From positions 1 to 64,000 of the forward strand of contig JAHHSO010000008.1 in assembly GCA_020025205.1 (NCBI GenBank): 64,000 bases of DNA, given 5' to 3'. The DNA is from Christensenellaceae bacterium (lineage in GTDB: Bacteria > Bacillota > Clostridia > Christensenellales > Aristaeellaceae). Shown piece by piece: positions 50,931-59,730 of this stretch (position 1 is its first letter; each line of letters begins with the position of its first letter). A program made the translations under genes and the position numbers. Under the pieces are notes generated by a model, which saw nothing but the letters and a program-made list of their open reading frames with translations, was not told the DNA's origin and ran no database searches.

Positions 50931-50944
50931 AAGATCTGTTTGAA

Positions 50945-51180
50945 ACGCAAAGACGCGGGATGTCCACTGTTCAAAGCGCAAAGAGAGCCGGAGTGAGGTG
51001 CAAGTCCGGTCGGGGAGAACAGCGGAGGATCACCCGCATAGCGGCTCCTTTGAACTGCCTTTTGGGCATAAGGAGGAGACGGACCGCCCCGTTACGGCGA
51101 AGAGGTGGGCACAGTACGCTGTGCCAATTTGGGTGGTATCGCGAGCAGTCTCGTCCCATTGTGGGCGGACTGCTTTTTTC
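50945..51180 (+). promoter_or_regulatory. T-box riboswitch leader of ileS (isoleucine)
   Basis: The T-box reads TTGGGTGGTATCGCGAG (51129-51145), followed by the terminator GCAGTC...TCCC / GGG.GGACTGC with six T (51145-51179). The candidate specifier ATC with following A is at 51029-51031, agreeing with isoleucine. It should raise IleRS when tRNA-Ile is uncharged. No gene lies in 50855-51282. Confidence 0.92.
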
Positions 51181-51282
51181 TTGTGACGCCTGGCTGCGGC
51201 CAATGTCCGGGGAGCGAGTCCCGTGCCCTCTTTGTTCCAAGAACATGTCCCCGAAAGAGGGCAGAGATCCAGGAGGAAGCGT

Positions 51283-54200
51283 ATGTATCAGAAAGTTTCG
51301 AACGACATGAACTTCGTTCAGCGCGAAGAAGAGGTCATCAAGTTCTGGAAGGACGAGGACATCTTCAAAAAGACAGTCCAGATGCGCAAGGGCGCGCCGG
51401 CGTTCACGTTCTTTGACGGCCCGCCTACGGCCAACGGCAAGCCGCACATCGGCCATGTGGAAACCCGCGCCATCAAGGATGTCATCCCGCGCTATCGGAC
51501 AATGAAGGGCTATGACGTTCTGCGCAAGGCTGGCTGGGATACCCATGGCCTGCCGGTTGAGCTGGAAGTCGAGAAGAAGCTCGGGCTGGACGGCAAACCG
51601 CAGATCGAAGAGTATGGCATTGAGCCGTTCATCAAGCAGTGCAAAGAATCCGTTTGGAAGTATAAAACGGAATGGGAAGAGATGTCTGAGCGTGTTGGCT
51701 ACTGGGCTGACATGGAAAACCCGTACATCACTTACGATGACAACTACATTGAATCCGAGTGGTGGGCGCTCAAGGAAATTTACAATAAGGGACTGCTTTA
51801 CAAGGGATACAAGATCGTTCCCTATTGCCCGCGCTGCGGCACTGCGCTGTCCAGTCATGAAGTGGCGCAGGGGTATAAGACTGTCGAAGAGACATCTGCC
51901 GTTGTGCGCTTCAAGGTGAAAGACAGGGAAAATACCTACCTCACCGCTTGGACGACTACCCCGTGGACACTGCCCAGCAACGTTGCGCTGTGCGTGAATC
52001 CAGATGAAGAGTATGTCGAATTGACCTTTGAGGGCGCAACTTACTATATGGCGGGGGCGCTGGTCGATTCCATCTTTGGCGGCAGGGAAGAGAAACCGGT
52101 TATCGTGCGCACGATGAAGGGCAGCGAGCTGGAGTACATGGAATATGAACCGCTTTACCCGGTGGAGCGCGAAGGATTCAAGTACTATTATGTTGTTTGC
52201 GACACCTACGTCACCATGAGCGATGGTACCGGTATTGTTCACATTGCTCCGGCGTTCGGCGAAGACGATGCCAACGTGGGCCGCAGGTACAACCTGCCGT
52301 TTGTGCAGCTGGTGGATGCGCAGGGCAACCTGACCGATGAAACCAAGTGGCCTGGGGTTTTTGTAAAGGATGCAGACAAGCACGTGCTGGCCGATCTCAA
52401 GGAGCGCGGGCTGCTGATGAAGGCACCCAGATTTGAGCACGACTATCCGTTCTGCTGGCGCTGTGACACGCCGCTCATCTACTATGCGCGCCAGAGCTGG
52501 TTCATCAAGATGACCGAAGTGCGCGACCGCCTGATGAAGAACAACCGCGCCGTGAACTGGATGCCGGACAACATCAAGGAAGGCCGAATGGGCAACTTCC
52601 TTGAAAACGTTATCGACTGGGGACTCTCCCGTGAACGCTACTGGGGCACGCCGCTGCCGGTGTGGACCTGTAAGTGCGGCCATGTGCATGTCATCGGCAG
52701 CCGTGAGGAGCTGGTGAAGCTGGGCAAGAATGTTGATCCCAACATCGAGCTGCATCGTCCGTACATCGACAATGTGACGCTGACCTGCCCGGAGTGCGGC
52801 GGCGAAATGCACCGCGAGAAGGAGGTCATCGACTGCTGGTTCGACTCCGGCTCCATGCCGTTCGCCCAGTGGCACTATCCGTTTGAAAACAAAGAGGAGT
52901 TTGAGCGCCGCTTCCCGGCTGACTTTATCTCCGAGGCCATTGACCAGACCCGCGGCTGGTTCTACACACTGATGGCCATTTCTACCTGTATGTTTGACAC
53001 CAATCCTTTCAAGAACTGCATCGTTATGGGCCATGTGCAGGATAAGGAAGGCAAGAAGATGTCCAAGCATCTGGGCAACGTCGTTGATCCGTGGACGGTG
53101 CTCAATGCGCAGGGCGCGGACGCTGTGCGCTGGTTCTTCTACAACAACGCCATGCCGTGGATGCCCAACCGCTTCCACGCCAAGGCGATTGACGAGTCCA
53201 TGCGCAAGTACATGGGCACATTGTGGAATACCTATGCGTTCTTCATTCTGTACGCTGAAATCGATCAGTTTGATCCGAAGGATCATCCGCTGGAAAAAGT
53301 GGAGCTGACGCTGATGGATCGCTGGGCGCTGTCCCGCCTGAATACGCTTGTGCGTGAGGTGGACGAGCATCTGGAGAACTACCGCATCACCGAGGCTTCC
53401 CGTGCTATGGCGGCGTTTGTGGATGATCTGTCCAACTGGTATGTCCGCCGCAGCCGCGAGCGCTTCTGGGGCAAGGGCATGGCTGGCGAGAAGGAAGCCG
53501 CATTTGCGACGCTGTATCACATTCTGGAGACCATCAGCCGCCTGACTGCGCCGTTCACGCCGTTCATGGCGGAGAGCATGTACAGGAACCTCGTTGTTTC
53601 AGTCAATAAGGAAGCTCCGATTTCTGTACACATGACTGATTTCCCGGTCTGCGATGCGCGCTATATTGACACCGAGCTGGAAGAGCACATGAACGACCTT
53701 CTGAAAGTCGTTATGCAGGGCAGAAGCTGCCGCAGCGAGTCCGGCCTGAAGGTGCGTCAGCCGCTGTCCCGCATGATCGTCAGCGGTGTCAAGCTGCCGG
53801 AAGATCTGTGTGAGCTGGCAGAGGATGAGCTGAACGTGAAGTCTGTTGTCTTTACGGATGACACCAGCGCGTTCATGACCTATCAGCTCAAGCCTCAGAT
53901 GCGCACGCTGGGCAAGAAGTATGGCAAGCTGCTGCATGCCATCGGAGAGAAGCTGTCCACGCTGGATGGCAATGAGGTCGTGGCGAACTTCGAGGCAGGC
54001 AGGCTGCTGACCTTCGAGCTGGAAGGCACGATGGTCGAATTGGAAAAGGACGATGTCCTGACTGCGCCGGTGAAGAAGCCGGGCTATGTCGTGGCGACCG
54101 ATCACGATGTGACCGTGGCGCTGGATACCAACCTCACAGAGGAACTGGTGGCAGAAGGTTTTGCACGTGAAGTGGTTTCCAAGCTGCAGACCATGCGCAA

Positions 54201-54411
54201 GGAAGCGGGCTTTGAGGTCACCGACCGTATTCTTGTCACCTTCAAGACAGAGGATGACAAGCTCGCTGCCATCATCAAGGCGAACGTGGATACCATCAAG
54301 AATGGCGTGCTCGCTCTTGAAGTGACTGAAGGCGAAACGCCGGATGGCGCCTATGAGAAGGCGTGGAAGATCAACGGCGTTGACGCGGTTCTGAGCGTTG
54401 TGAAGGCGTAA
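51283..54411 (+). CDS. ileS: Isoleucyl-tRNA synthetase
   Basis: Charges tRNA-Ile. 1042 residues from ATG 51283 (AGGAGG seven bases before). HIGH motif in GKPHIGHVETR near 54; editing domain in the middle with TAWTTTPWTLPSN near 225; KMSKHLGN near 591 (KMSKH in place of KMSKS); the length, the KMSKHLGN form and the C-terminal extension resemble type 2 IleRS, which tends to be less sensitive to mupirocin. This class assignment is from pattern only. Regulated by the T-box upstream; a terminator follows the stop. Confidence 0.96.
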   Translation: MYQKVSNDMNFVQREEEVIKFWKDEDIFKKTVQMRKGAPAFTFFDGPPTANGKPHIGHVETRAIKDVIPRYRTMKGYDVLRKAGWDTHGLPVELEVEKKLGLDGKPQIEEYGIEPFIKQCKESVWKYKTEWEEMSERVGYWADMENPYITYDDNYIESEWWALKEIYNKGLLYKGYKIVPYCPRCGTALSSHEVAQGYKTVEETSAVVRFKVKDRENTYLTAWTTTPWTLPSNVALCVNPDEEYVELTFEGATYYMAGALVDSIFGGREEKPVIVRTMKGSELEYMEYEPLYPVEREGFKYYYVVCDTYVTMSDGTGIVHIAPAFGEDDANVGRRYNLPFVQLVDAQGNLTDETKWPGVFVKDADKHVLADLKERGLLMKAPRFEHDYPFCWRCDTPLIYYARQSWFIKMTEVRDRLMKNNRAVNWMPDNIKEGRMGNFLENVIDWGLSRERYWGTPLPVWTCKCGHVHVIGSREELVKLGKNVDPNIELHRPYIDNVTLTCPECGGEMHREKEVIDCWFDSGSMPFAQWHYPFENKEEFERRFPADFISEAIDQTRGWFYTLMAISTCMFDTNPFKNCIVMGHVQDKEGKKMSKHLGNVVDPWTVLNAQGADAVRWFFYNNAMPWMPNRFHAKAIDESMRKYMGTLWNTYAFFILYAEIDQFDPKDHPLEKVELTLMDRWALSRLNTLVREVDEHLENYRITEASRAMAAFVDDLSNWYVRRSRERFWGKGMAGEKEAAFATLYHILETISRLTAPFTPFMAESMYRNLVVSVNKEAPISVHMTDFPVCDARYIDTELEEHMNDLLKVVMQGRSCRSESGLKVRQPLSRMIVSGVKLPEDLCELAEDELNVKSVVFTDDTSAFMTYQLKPQMRTLGKKYGKLLHAIGEKLSTLDGNEVVANFEAGRLLTFELEGTMVELEKDDVLTAPVKKPGYVVATDHDVTVALDTNLTEELVAEGFAREVVSKLQTMRKEAGFEVTDRILVTFKTEDDKLAAIIKANVDTIKNGVLALEVTEGETPDGAYEKAWKINGVDAVLSVVKA

Positions 54412-54418
54412 TTTTAGT

Positions 54419-54475
54419 GGAGCTGTCCATGAGCAGGCTGGAAAAATTCTCCTGCCTTCCGGCAGCTCCTTTTTT
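54419..54475 (+). terminator. Terminator of ileS
   Basis: Outer stem GGAGCTG / CAGCTCC with an inner GCAGG / CCTGC hairpin, followed by six T. Confidence 0.85.
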
Positions 54476-54499
54476 GCCTGTTTAGGACGAGGAAAAAAG

Positions 54500-55807
54500 A
54501 TGAGAAAAATTGTCATTGCGGGAGCGGGTGCATATCATTTTGCTCCCTCTATATTGGAAGACCTGTTTGTTCGGTTCAGAATGCCGGTAGAAATCTGGAT
54601 GGTCGATTCAGATTTGGATCTGGCAGAACTGACCGCGCGCGGCGCACAGGCGCTGGCACGTGCGTTTGGCGTAGAGTCGCGCTTTTATTACACAACCCAA
54701 CTGAAAAAGGCGGTTTTTTCTGCTGATGCGGTGATTGTGTGCGCGGATTTCTTGGATGAAGAAGCCTGGAAGAAGGATTATGAGGCGCTGGACGAAGTGG
54801 GGCTGGGCAAGCAGGTGCGGCTGATGGGCGGTATCGGCGGCGCCATGCAGACGCTTCGGGCATCGGGCTTCATTGCCAATCTCGCAGAACAGATGGAGGA
54901 GGAATGTCCCGATGCCATCCTCCTGCTTTGTGACAGCGGGTTTGGCGGCTTGCAGCTGTCCAGAGCCTGCGATGCAGCACAGCGTTTTTGCGGCATCAGG
55001 ACACTTGGCGTCAGCGCTGTAACTGAGCAGACGAAAAAGCGTCTTGCCCTCTATCTGGATGTCAAGGAAGAGGATCTGGATATCACCTGTGCGGGCCTCA
55101 ATGGATTTTCGTGGGTGACGCAGCTGCGGGAAAAGAAGAGCGGAAAGGATTTAATTCCCCGCTGCATGAAAGAGATGAAGGAAGACAGCCGACAGGAGCT
55201 GTCCGCGCAGTATATCGACTGGTATGGCGCAATTCCGGCGGGGCACTATGTCATGCAGTATGAATTTTTGCCGGATACGGAAAAGAGCCCGCGCAAGTCG
55301 GTGCTGATTTCCGGCATCGGCGCAGCGGACTTTGAATTGCGCAAGCGAAATCTCGCACTCTTGACGGTGCACGGCCCGATGCGTCCAAAAGGACTGGAGG
55401 CATGGGATCAGATCAGGCGAAGCGGCCTTGTGACTGCGCGCCCGATTGAAATTCTGCGTGCGCTTTGGGGTGAGGGGGACTGCATGGTGCACAGCATGAA
55501 CATGCCGTGCGACGGTTCTGTTCCCGGCGTAACCGAGGGGCGTTTTGTGGAAGGGCCGGCCTATGTGACTAAGGACGGCGTGAAGGGCGTTGCTGTCGAA
55601 ATGCCCATTGAGCTGGAGGATGTCATGGAGCAGATCAGCCTGGCTGGCAGATTGTATGCCGAAGCGGCTGTTTCCGGCAGCAGAAACACGCTGCGCGAGG
55701 CGTTGGAAGTCGATCCGGCACTCAGCGGCATCGATTTGCTCTATACAGAAGACGTTCTTTCTGATATGATGGAAGGACAGAAAGAAAAGCTGACGCGCTT
55801 CTTCTGA
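54500..55807 (+). CDS. GH4-like protein without the usual metal ligands
   Basis: 435 residues. KIVIAGAGAYHFAP (start) is an NAD-binding motif and the whole layout follows glycoside hydrolase family 4, whose members use NAD and Mn to cleave glycosides. Two positions that hold the metal in active members differ: the GLCH motif (Cys) reads GVSA near 170, and the GxNH motif (His) reads GLNGFSW near 199. Both ligands are therefore lost, at nearly the same residue numbers as in characterised enzymes. It may be a divergent oxidoreductase or a non-catalytic sugar-binding relative. GAGG-like site before the ATG; single gene with the methyltransferase following 40 bases later. Confidence 0.75.
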   Translation: MRKIVIAGAGAYHFAPSILEDLFVRFRMPVEIWMVDSDLDLAELTARGAQALARAFGVESRFYYTTQLKKAVFSADAVIVCADFLDEEAWKKDYEALDEVGLGKQVRLMGGIGGAMQTLRASGFIANLAEQMEEECPDAILLLCDSGFGGLQLSRACDAAQRFCGIRTLGVSAVTEQTKKRLALYLDVKEEDLDITCAGLNGFSWVTQLREKKSGKDLIPRCMKEMKEDSRQELSAQYIDWYGAIPAGHYVMQYEFLPDTEKSPRKSVLISGIGAADFELRKRNLALLTVHGPMRPKGLEAWDQIRRSGLVTARPIEILRALWGEGDCMVHSMNMPCDGSVPGVTEGRFVEGPAYVTKDGVKGVAVEMPIELEDVMEQISLAGRLYAEAAVSGSRNTLREALEVDPALSGIDLLYTEDVLSDMMEGQKEKLTRFF

Positions 55808-55847
55808 TGCGAAAAAAATACTAGACCATTCACAGGAGAGAGAATCC

Positions 55848-56717
55848 ATGTTTTTAGCGAATCAATGGAAGGATTATGAAGTGCTGGACTGCGGCGGCGG
55901 CGAGAAGCTGGAGCGCTGGGGCGATGTGTATCTGCGCCGTCCCGATCCGCAGGCCATCTGGCCGCAGCGAGATCCGTCTATCTGGCGAAAGGCTCAGGCA
56001 CACTATCACCGCAGCGAAAAGGGCGGCGGCTCGTGGGAGTTTTTCACCAGCCTGCCAGAACGATGGGAGATCAATTATAAGGACCTGAGCTTCTATGTCC
56101 GGCCGACGGGATTTAAGCACACGGGTCTCTTCCCTGAGCAGGCTGTCAACTGGGACTGGATGAGCGGCCTCATCAAAGAGGAGACGGAGAAGGGCAAGCC
56201 TGTTCGCGTGCTGAATCTTTTTGGATACACAGGCGGCGCGACAATGGCCTGTGCGGCAGCCGGTGCGCAGGTGTGTCACTGCGATGCGGCCAAGGGCATG
56301 GTTCAGTGGGCGAAGGAGAACAGGGAATTGTGCGGCCTTGGCGATGATCGCGTGCGCTGGATTATCGATGATGCACTCAAATTTGTGCAGAGAGAAGCAA
56401 GGCGCGGCCATTTCTATGATGGCATTCTGATGGACCCGCCGTCTTACGGACGCGGCCCGGGCGGCGAGGTTTGGAAACTGGAAAATGAGCTGTATGGTCT
56501 GGCGAAGGCGTGCTCAGATGCACTTTCGGAAGATCCGCTGTTCTTCCTTATCAATGGATATACCACGGGCTTCCAGGCAAGCGTTCTGGGCAATATGATT
56601 GATATGACCGTTGTGCCGCGCTTCGGCGGAAAGATCACGGCGGACGAAGTCGGTCTGCCTGTGACGGCAGGAGGTGTCTTGCCCTGCGGCGCCAGTGGAC
56701 GCTGGCAGAGAAAGTAA
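55848..56717 (+). CDS. Class I SAM-dependent (rRNA-type) methyltransferase
   Basis: 289 residues similar to the catalytic part of RlmI/RlmK-type 23S rRNA cytosine/guanine methyltransferases, without a PUA domain at the N-terminus. SAM-binding motif VLNLFGYTGGATMACAAAGA near 122-142, DAAKGMVQWAKEN near 148, and the catalytic-loop motif MDPPSYGRGP near 195. The N-terminal part (WGDVYLRRPDPQAIWP) is typical of this subgroup. Target base unknown. GGAGAGAG precedes the ATG. The pseudouridine synthase gene starts 3 bases later, a plausible RNA-modification pair. Confidence 0.88.
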   Translation: MFLANQWKDYEVLDCGGGEKLERWGDVYLRRPDPQAIWPQRDPSIWRKAQAHYHRSEKGGGSWEFFTSLPERWEINYKDLSFYVRPTGFKHTGLFPEQAVNWDWMSGLIKEETEKGKPVRVLNLFGYTGGATMACAAAGAQVCHCDAAKGMVQWAKENRELCGLGDDRVRWIIDDALKFVQREARRGHFYDGILMDPPSYGRGPGGEVWKLENELYGLAKACSDALSEDPLFFLINGYTTGFQASVLGNMIDMTVVPRFGGKITADEVGLPVTAGGVLPCGASGRWQRK

Positions 56718-56719
56718 CC

Positions 56720-57424
56720 ATGGAAAAGGTTCAAGTTGTTTACGAGGACAATCATATCCTTGTTGTTGTCAAACCGCCCAACATGCCCACGCAGGCAGAT
56801 GCTTCCGGTGACCTCGATTTGCAGAGCGCAATGAAGGCATATATCGCGGAAAAGTACAATAAGACGGGCGCGGTGTATCTGGGACTTGTGCATCGGCTGG
56901 ACAGACCGGTCGGTGGACTGGTCGTTCTGGCCAGAACAAGCAAGGCAGCGGACAGGCTGAGCGCACAAGTGCGCAATAAGACATTATACAGGCAGTATGT
57001 GGCGGCAGTTCGCGGAGAAGTGCCGGAGAAAGGCACGCTTTGCGATACGCTTGTCAAGGACGGGCGCACCAACACGGTGCGCGTCGTTCCGGCGGGAGTG
57101 CCTGGCGGAAAGGATGCCAAGCTTACCTATCAGAAAGCGGGACAGGCGGGAGAGCTGTCGCTTGTGCGCGTGCGCCTTTTCACGGGACGTTCTCATCAAA
57201 TCAGGGTTCAGCTTTCCCATGCTGGCATGCCCATTTGGGGCGACGCGCGGTATGGCGGGGGCAAACCAGGAGAACAAATTGCGCTTTGGGGGGCCCATCT
57301 GGGGCTTGTCCATCCGACGTTAAAAGAAGAGATGCACTTTGATGTCCTGCCGCCGGAAGACGGAGACCCATGGAAGCGGTTTGCTCAGAGTGTCTGGAAA
57401 AAAGAGGCGGAAATTTGCCTTTGA
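56720..57424 (+). CDS. RluA-family pseudouridine synthase
   Basis: 234 residues of the RluA/RluD type, which isomerise uridine to pseudouridine in rRNA or tRNA. The catalytic motif is GLVHRLDRPVGGL near residues 55-67, with the conserved Asp in HRLD; GRSHQIRVQLSHAGMPIWGDARYGG near 155-180 is the second conserved block. No S4 domain is present, as in several short RluA-type proteins. It begins 3 bases after the methyltransferase stop and is likely coupled with it. Target position is not predictable. Confidence 0.92.
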   Translation: MEKVQVVYEDNHILVVVKPPNMPTQADASGDLDLQSAMKAYIAEKYNKTGAVYLGLVHRLDRPVGGLVVLARTSKAADRLSAQVRNKTLYRQYVAAVRGEVPEKGTLCDTLVKDGRTNTVRVVPAGVPGGKDAKLTYQKAGQAGELSLVRVRLFTGRSHQIRVQLSHAGMPIWGDARYGGGKPGEQIALWGAHLGLVHPTLKEEMHFDVLPPEDGDPWKRFAQSVWKKEAEICL

Positions 57425-57488
57425 TGGGATGAAAAAGCCCTGTTCAATCGTTAAATGAAAGAAATCCATCAAAAACGGGAGGAACGAA

Positions 57489-59414
57489 ATGAAGTCGATC
57501 ATCACACTGATGTTAGCCGCTCTGATGCTGCTCACGGGCAGTGCGCTGGCCGATGAGCGTGCAGAAATGCTTTTGGCGGCGGCTGTCAATGAGCTGGGCT
57601 ATACTGCTACAAAAGGCGGATACAGCAAATACGGCGAATGGGGTGGAAAGGCATACGGCGAGTGGTGCTCGGAGTTTGTCTCCTGGTGCGTAAACTTTGC
57701 GGATGAATATTACGGGGTCTCCATGTTGGATAATGATTATCCGCTTCAGACGAGCTGTGAAGGCGGCGCACAATGGTTTAAAGAACGCGGACGCTATGTC
57801 ACCGTGAATGGTGGTTTGCGCGGCGAGGCCGAACAGTTTTATCTGTCCGATGGCGTCTGTGTTGCGGACAGGCCATATGTTCCGCAGCCTGGCGACCTTA
57901 TCTATATTGAGTGGTATAAGTACAATCGGCTGGATCATGTTGGAATCGTGGAGTTCGTGACGCAGGATGCGGACGGCACGTATTGGGTACATACCATTGA
58001 GGGAAATAACCATATTTTAGGGCCGACGCCCAGCGTTGTAGGCCGCTATGTGTACAGGCTGGATGATCCGTCTATTCGCGGCTATGGCATTTTGCAGGAG
58101 GGGCTGGTCAGCTCTGCTCTGGAAATGGGGTCGGCAGGTGCCGAGGTTGTCGCTTTTCAAAAAGCACTCAAAGATTTGGACTACTACGAGAGTGAACCCG
58201 GCGGCAAATTCGGCAAGGGAACGGTGGAGGCAACCAAAAGGTTTCAGGAGGCTCAAGGGCTTGAGGCGACCGGGGAGGCCGATTGGCAGACTCAGAAAGT
58301 CATGACGCAGCTGCTTCGGGACCGCCGGGAAAAGGCGCAGGCGGAAGCTCAGGCGCGTGCAGAACAAAAGGCGCAGGAGAAGCTGGAATCCGTGAAGGCT
58401 GCTCTTGCGTCAAACTGGTTTGGTGAGTTCGATCCATACGATGAAAAGGCAGCATGGGACAGGCTGACAGCAGATGTCACGGTGCTTGACGTAGATCAGA
58501 AGGAGAGAGTGTTCCTGTCCGATGGCCCGGATGGCAAGCGGAAGACCTACGACGCGCACCGTGGCTTTTTTTACGGGGAATCTGTGGCTGTCAAGGTGCT
58601 TGAAAAGCGGGACGGCTGGGCGAAAATCGAAGCTTACAACGACTATGATGAACTGGAACAGGGGTGGGTTAGAGAAGGACGCCTGAAGACGGTTCATCCT
58701 AATCAGGAGTATGGTATCATTGTGGACAAGATGACCCAGCGTCTGTATATTTATAAAGAGGGTAAACTGCTCACAACGCTCCTTTGCTCCACAGGCATCA
58801 CAACTGGTTCCAACGAAGAGTACAACGAAACGGCATCCGGTGAGTTTTTTCTGTGCAGCGCGACAGGAGGGTTCTGGTCGGGAAATCTTTATTGCGACCA
58901 GGCGATCCGCTTCAACGGCGGCGACCTTCTGCACATGGTTCCGGCGGTTTACTACGGGGACAAGGTGGGCGTCAATGCAGATGGTACAGGCGATTTTTCC
59001 ATCTGCGAACGGGCTTTAGGAAAACGGGCTTCCCACGGATGCGTTCGAGTTCAGCGCAAGGAAAACGAGGATGGCTACAACCATCAGTGGATCTGGAAGA
59101 CCATGCGCGGCAAGAAAAATGTCAAGATCATCATTTGGGATGACGATGGACGCCGTTTGCCGGAAACCGAGAAATCCGCGGCCGTCTACTATAACCCTGA
59201 AGGCGGCAAGATGTATCATGCGTTGGAACGCTGTCCGAGCGTTAGGAGCGCATATTTGCCGCTGACAGGCATCACTTATGCAGATTTGCTGCGCTATCCG
59301 TTTACGGAGCTGACCCCCTGCTCTGCCTGCTCTGCACCGGAGAGGCCGGAGGTAGTTTCTTCGTGGAACAGCTTGATTGACAAGGCCTATGAAGAACTTG
59401 GCATGACACCGTAA
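57489..59414 (+). CDS. Secreted CHAP amidase / SH3 / L,D-transpeptidase fusion
   Basis: 641 residues. Signal peptide (1-21, ending SALA). CHAP/NlpC-like domain about 25-190, with the catalytic Cys in EWCSEFVSWC near 58-67 and His in DHVGIVEF near 152. Peptidoglycan-binding domain about 213-275 (GSAGAEVVAFQKAL). Ala/Glu/Lys-rich helix about 280-310. SH3-like segment about 330-400. YkuD L,D-transpeptidase domain about 405-560 with the ASHGCVRV motif near 513-520 (catalytic Cys). Final Cys-containing domain, about 565-641 (YHALERCPSVR...CSACSAP). It would both cut and cross-link peptidoglycan. GGGAGG precedes the ATG. Such a combination of a hydrolase and a transpeptidase in one chain is unusual. 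Confidence 0.9.
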   Translation: MKSIITLMLAALMLLTGSALADERAEMLLAAAVNELGYTATKGGYSKYGEWGGKAYGEWCSEFVSWCVNFADEYYGVSMLDNDYPLQTSCEGGAQWFKERGRYVTVNGGLRGEAEQFYLSDGVCVADRPYVPQPGDLIYIEWYKYNRLDHVGIVEFVTQDADGTYWVHTIEGNNHILGPTPSVVGRYVYRLDDPSIRGYGILQEGLVSSALEMGSAGAEVVAFQKALKDLDYYESEPGGKFGKGTVEATKRFQEAQGLEATGEADWQTQKVMTQLLRDRREKAQAEAQARAEQKAQEKLESVKAALASNWFGEFDPYDEKAAWDRLTADVTVLDVDQKERVFLSDGPDGKRKTYDAHRGFFYGESVAVKVLEKRDGWAKIEAYNDYDELEQGWVREGRLKTVHPNQEYGIIVDKMTQRLYIYKEGKLLTTLLCSTGITTGSNEEYNETASGEFFLCSATGGFWSGNLYCDQAIRFNGGDLLHMVPAVYYGDKVGVNADGTGDFSICERALGKRASHGCVRVQRKENEDGYNHQWIWKTMRGKKNVKIIIWDDDGRRLPETEKSAAVYYNPEGGKMYHALERCPSVRSAYLPLTGITYADLLRYPFTELTPCSACSAPERPEVVSSWNSLIDKAYEELGMTP

Positions 59415-59423
59415 GTGAATTCA

Positions 59424-59456
59424 ACACAGGAACAGCAAACAGGCTGTTCCTGTTTG
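59424..59456 (+). terminator. Weak terminator after the L,D-transpeptidase gene
   Basis: A 10-bp perfect stem ACAGGAACAG / CTGTTCCTGT with an 8-base loop; the T tract is short. The following 59457-59622 shows no gene. Confidence 0.5.
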
Positions 59457-59622
59457 CTATCTGCAAAAAATGTATGGCGCCGGTTGATATGGCTTTCTGG
59501 TAAAAATGAACAAAACATGCTATATACGCACAGCAGGAAGGGATTTGATGCCTTTTTTGAGAAATATTTGAAGAAATGGCGCACATTTTTTATTTTTTCA
59601 GCGAACTTTGCTGCTTCAGGGC

Positions 59623-59651
59623 TTGTCAAAATGAATTGGTTGATGTACAAT
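59623..59651 (+). promoter_or_regulatory. Promoter of trkH-trkA
   Basis: TTGTCA (59623-59628), 17 bases, TACAAT (59646-59651), 80 bases before the start codon. Confidence 0.7.
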
Positions 59652-59730
59652 GACGCTGTTTGTTTCCAAAGGAATAGGCGCTTTTGTTGCGCAAAACGAG
59701 AGGGAAAGAGTATCCCGGTGGAGGAATTTC

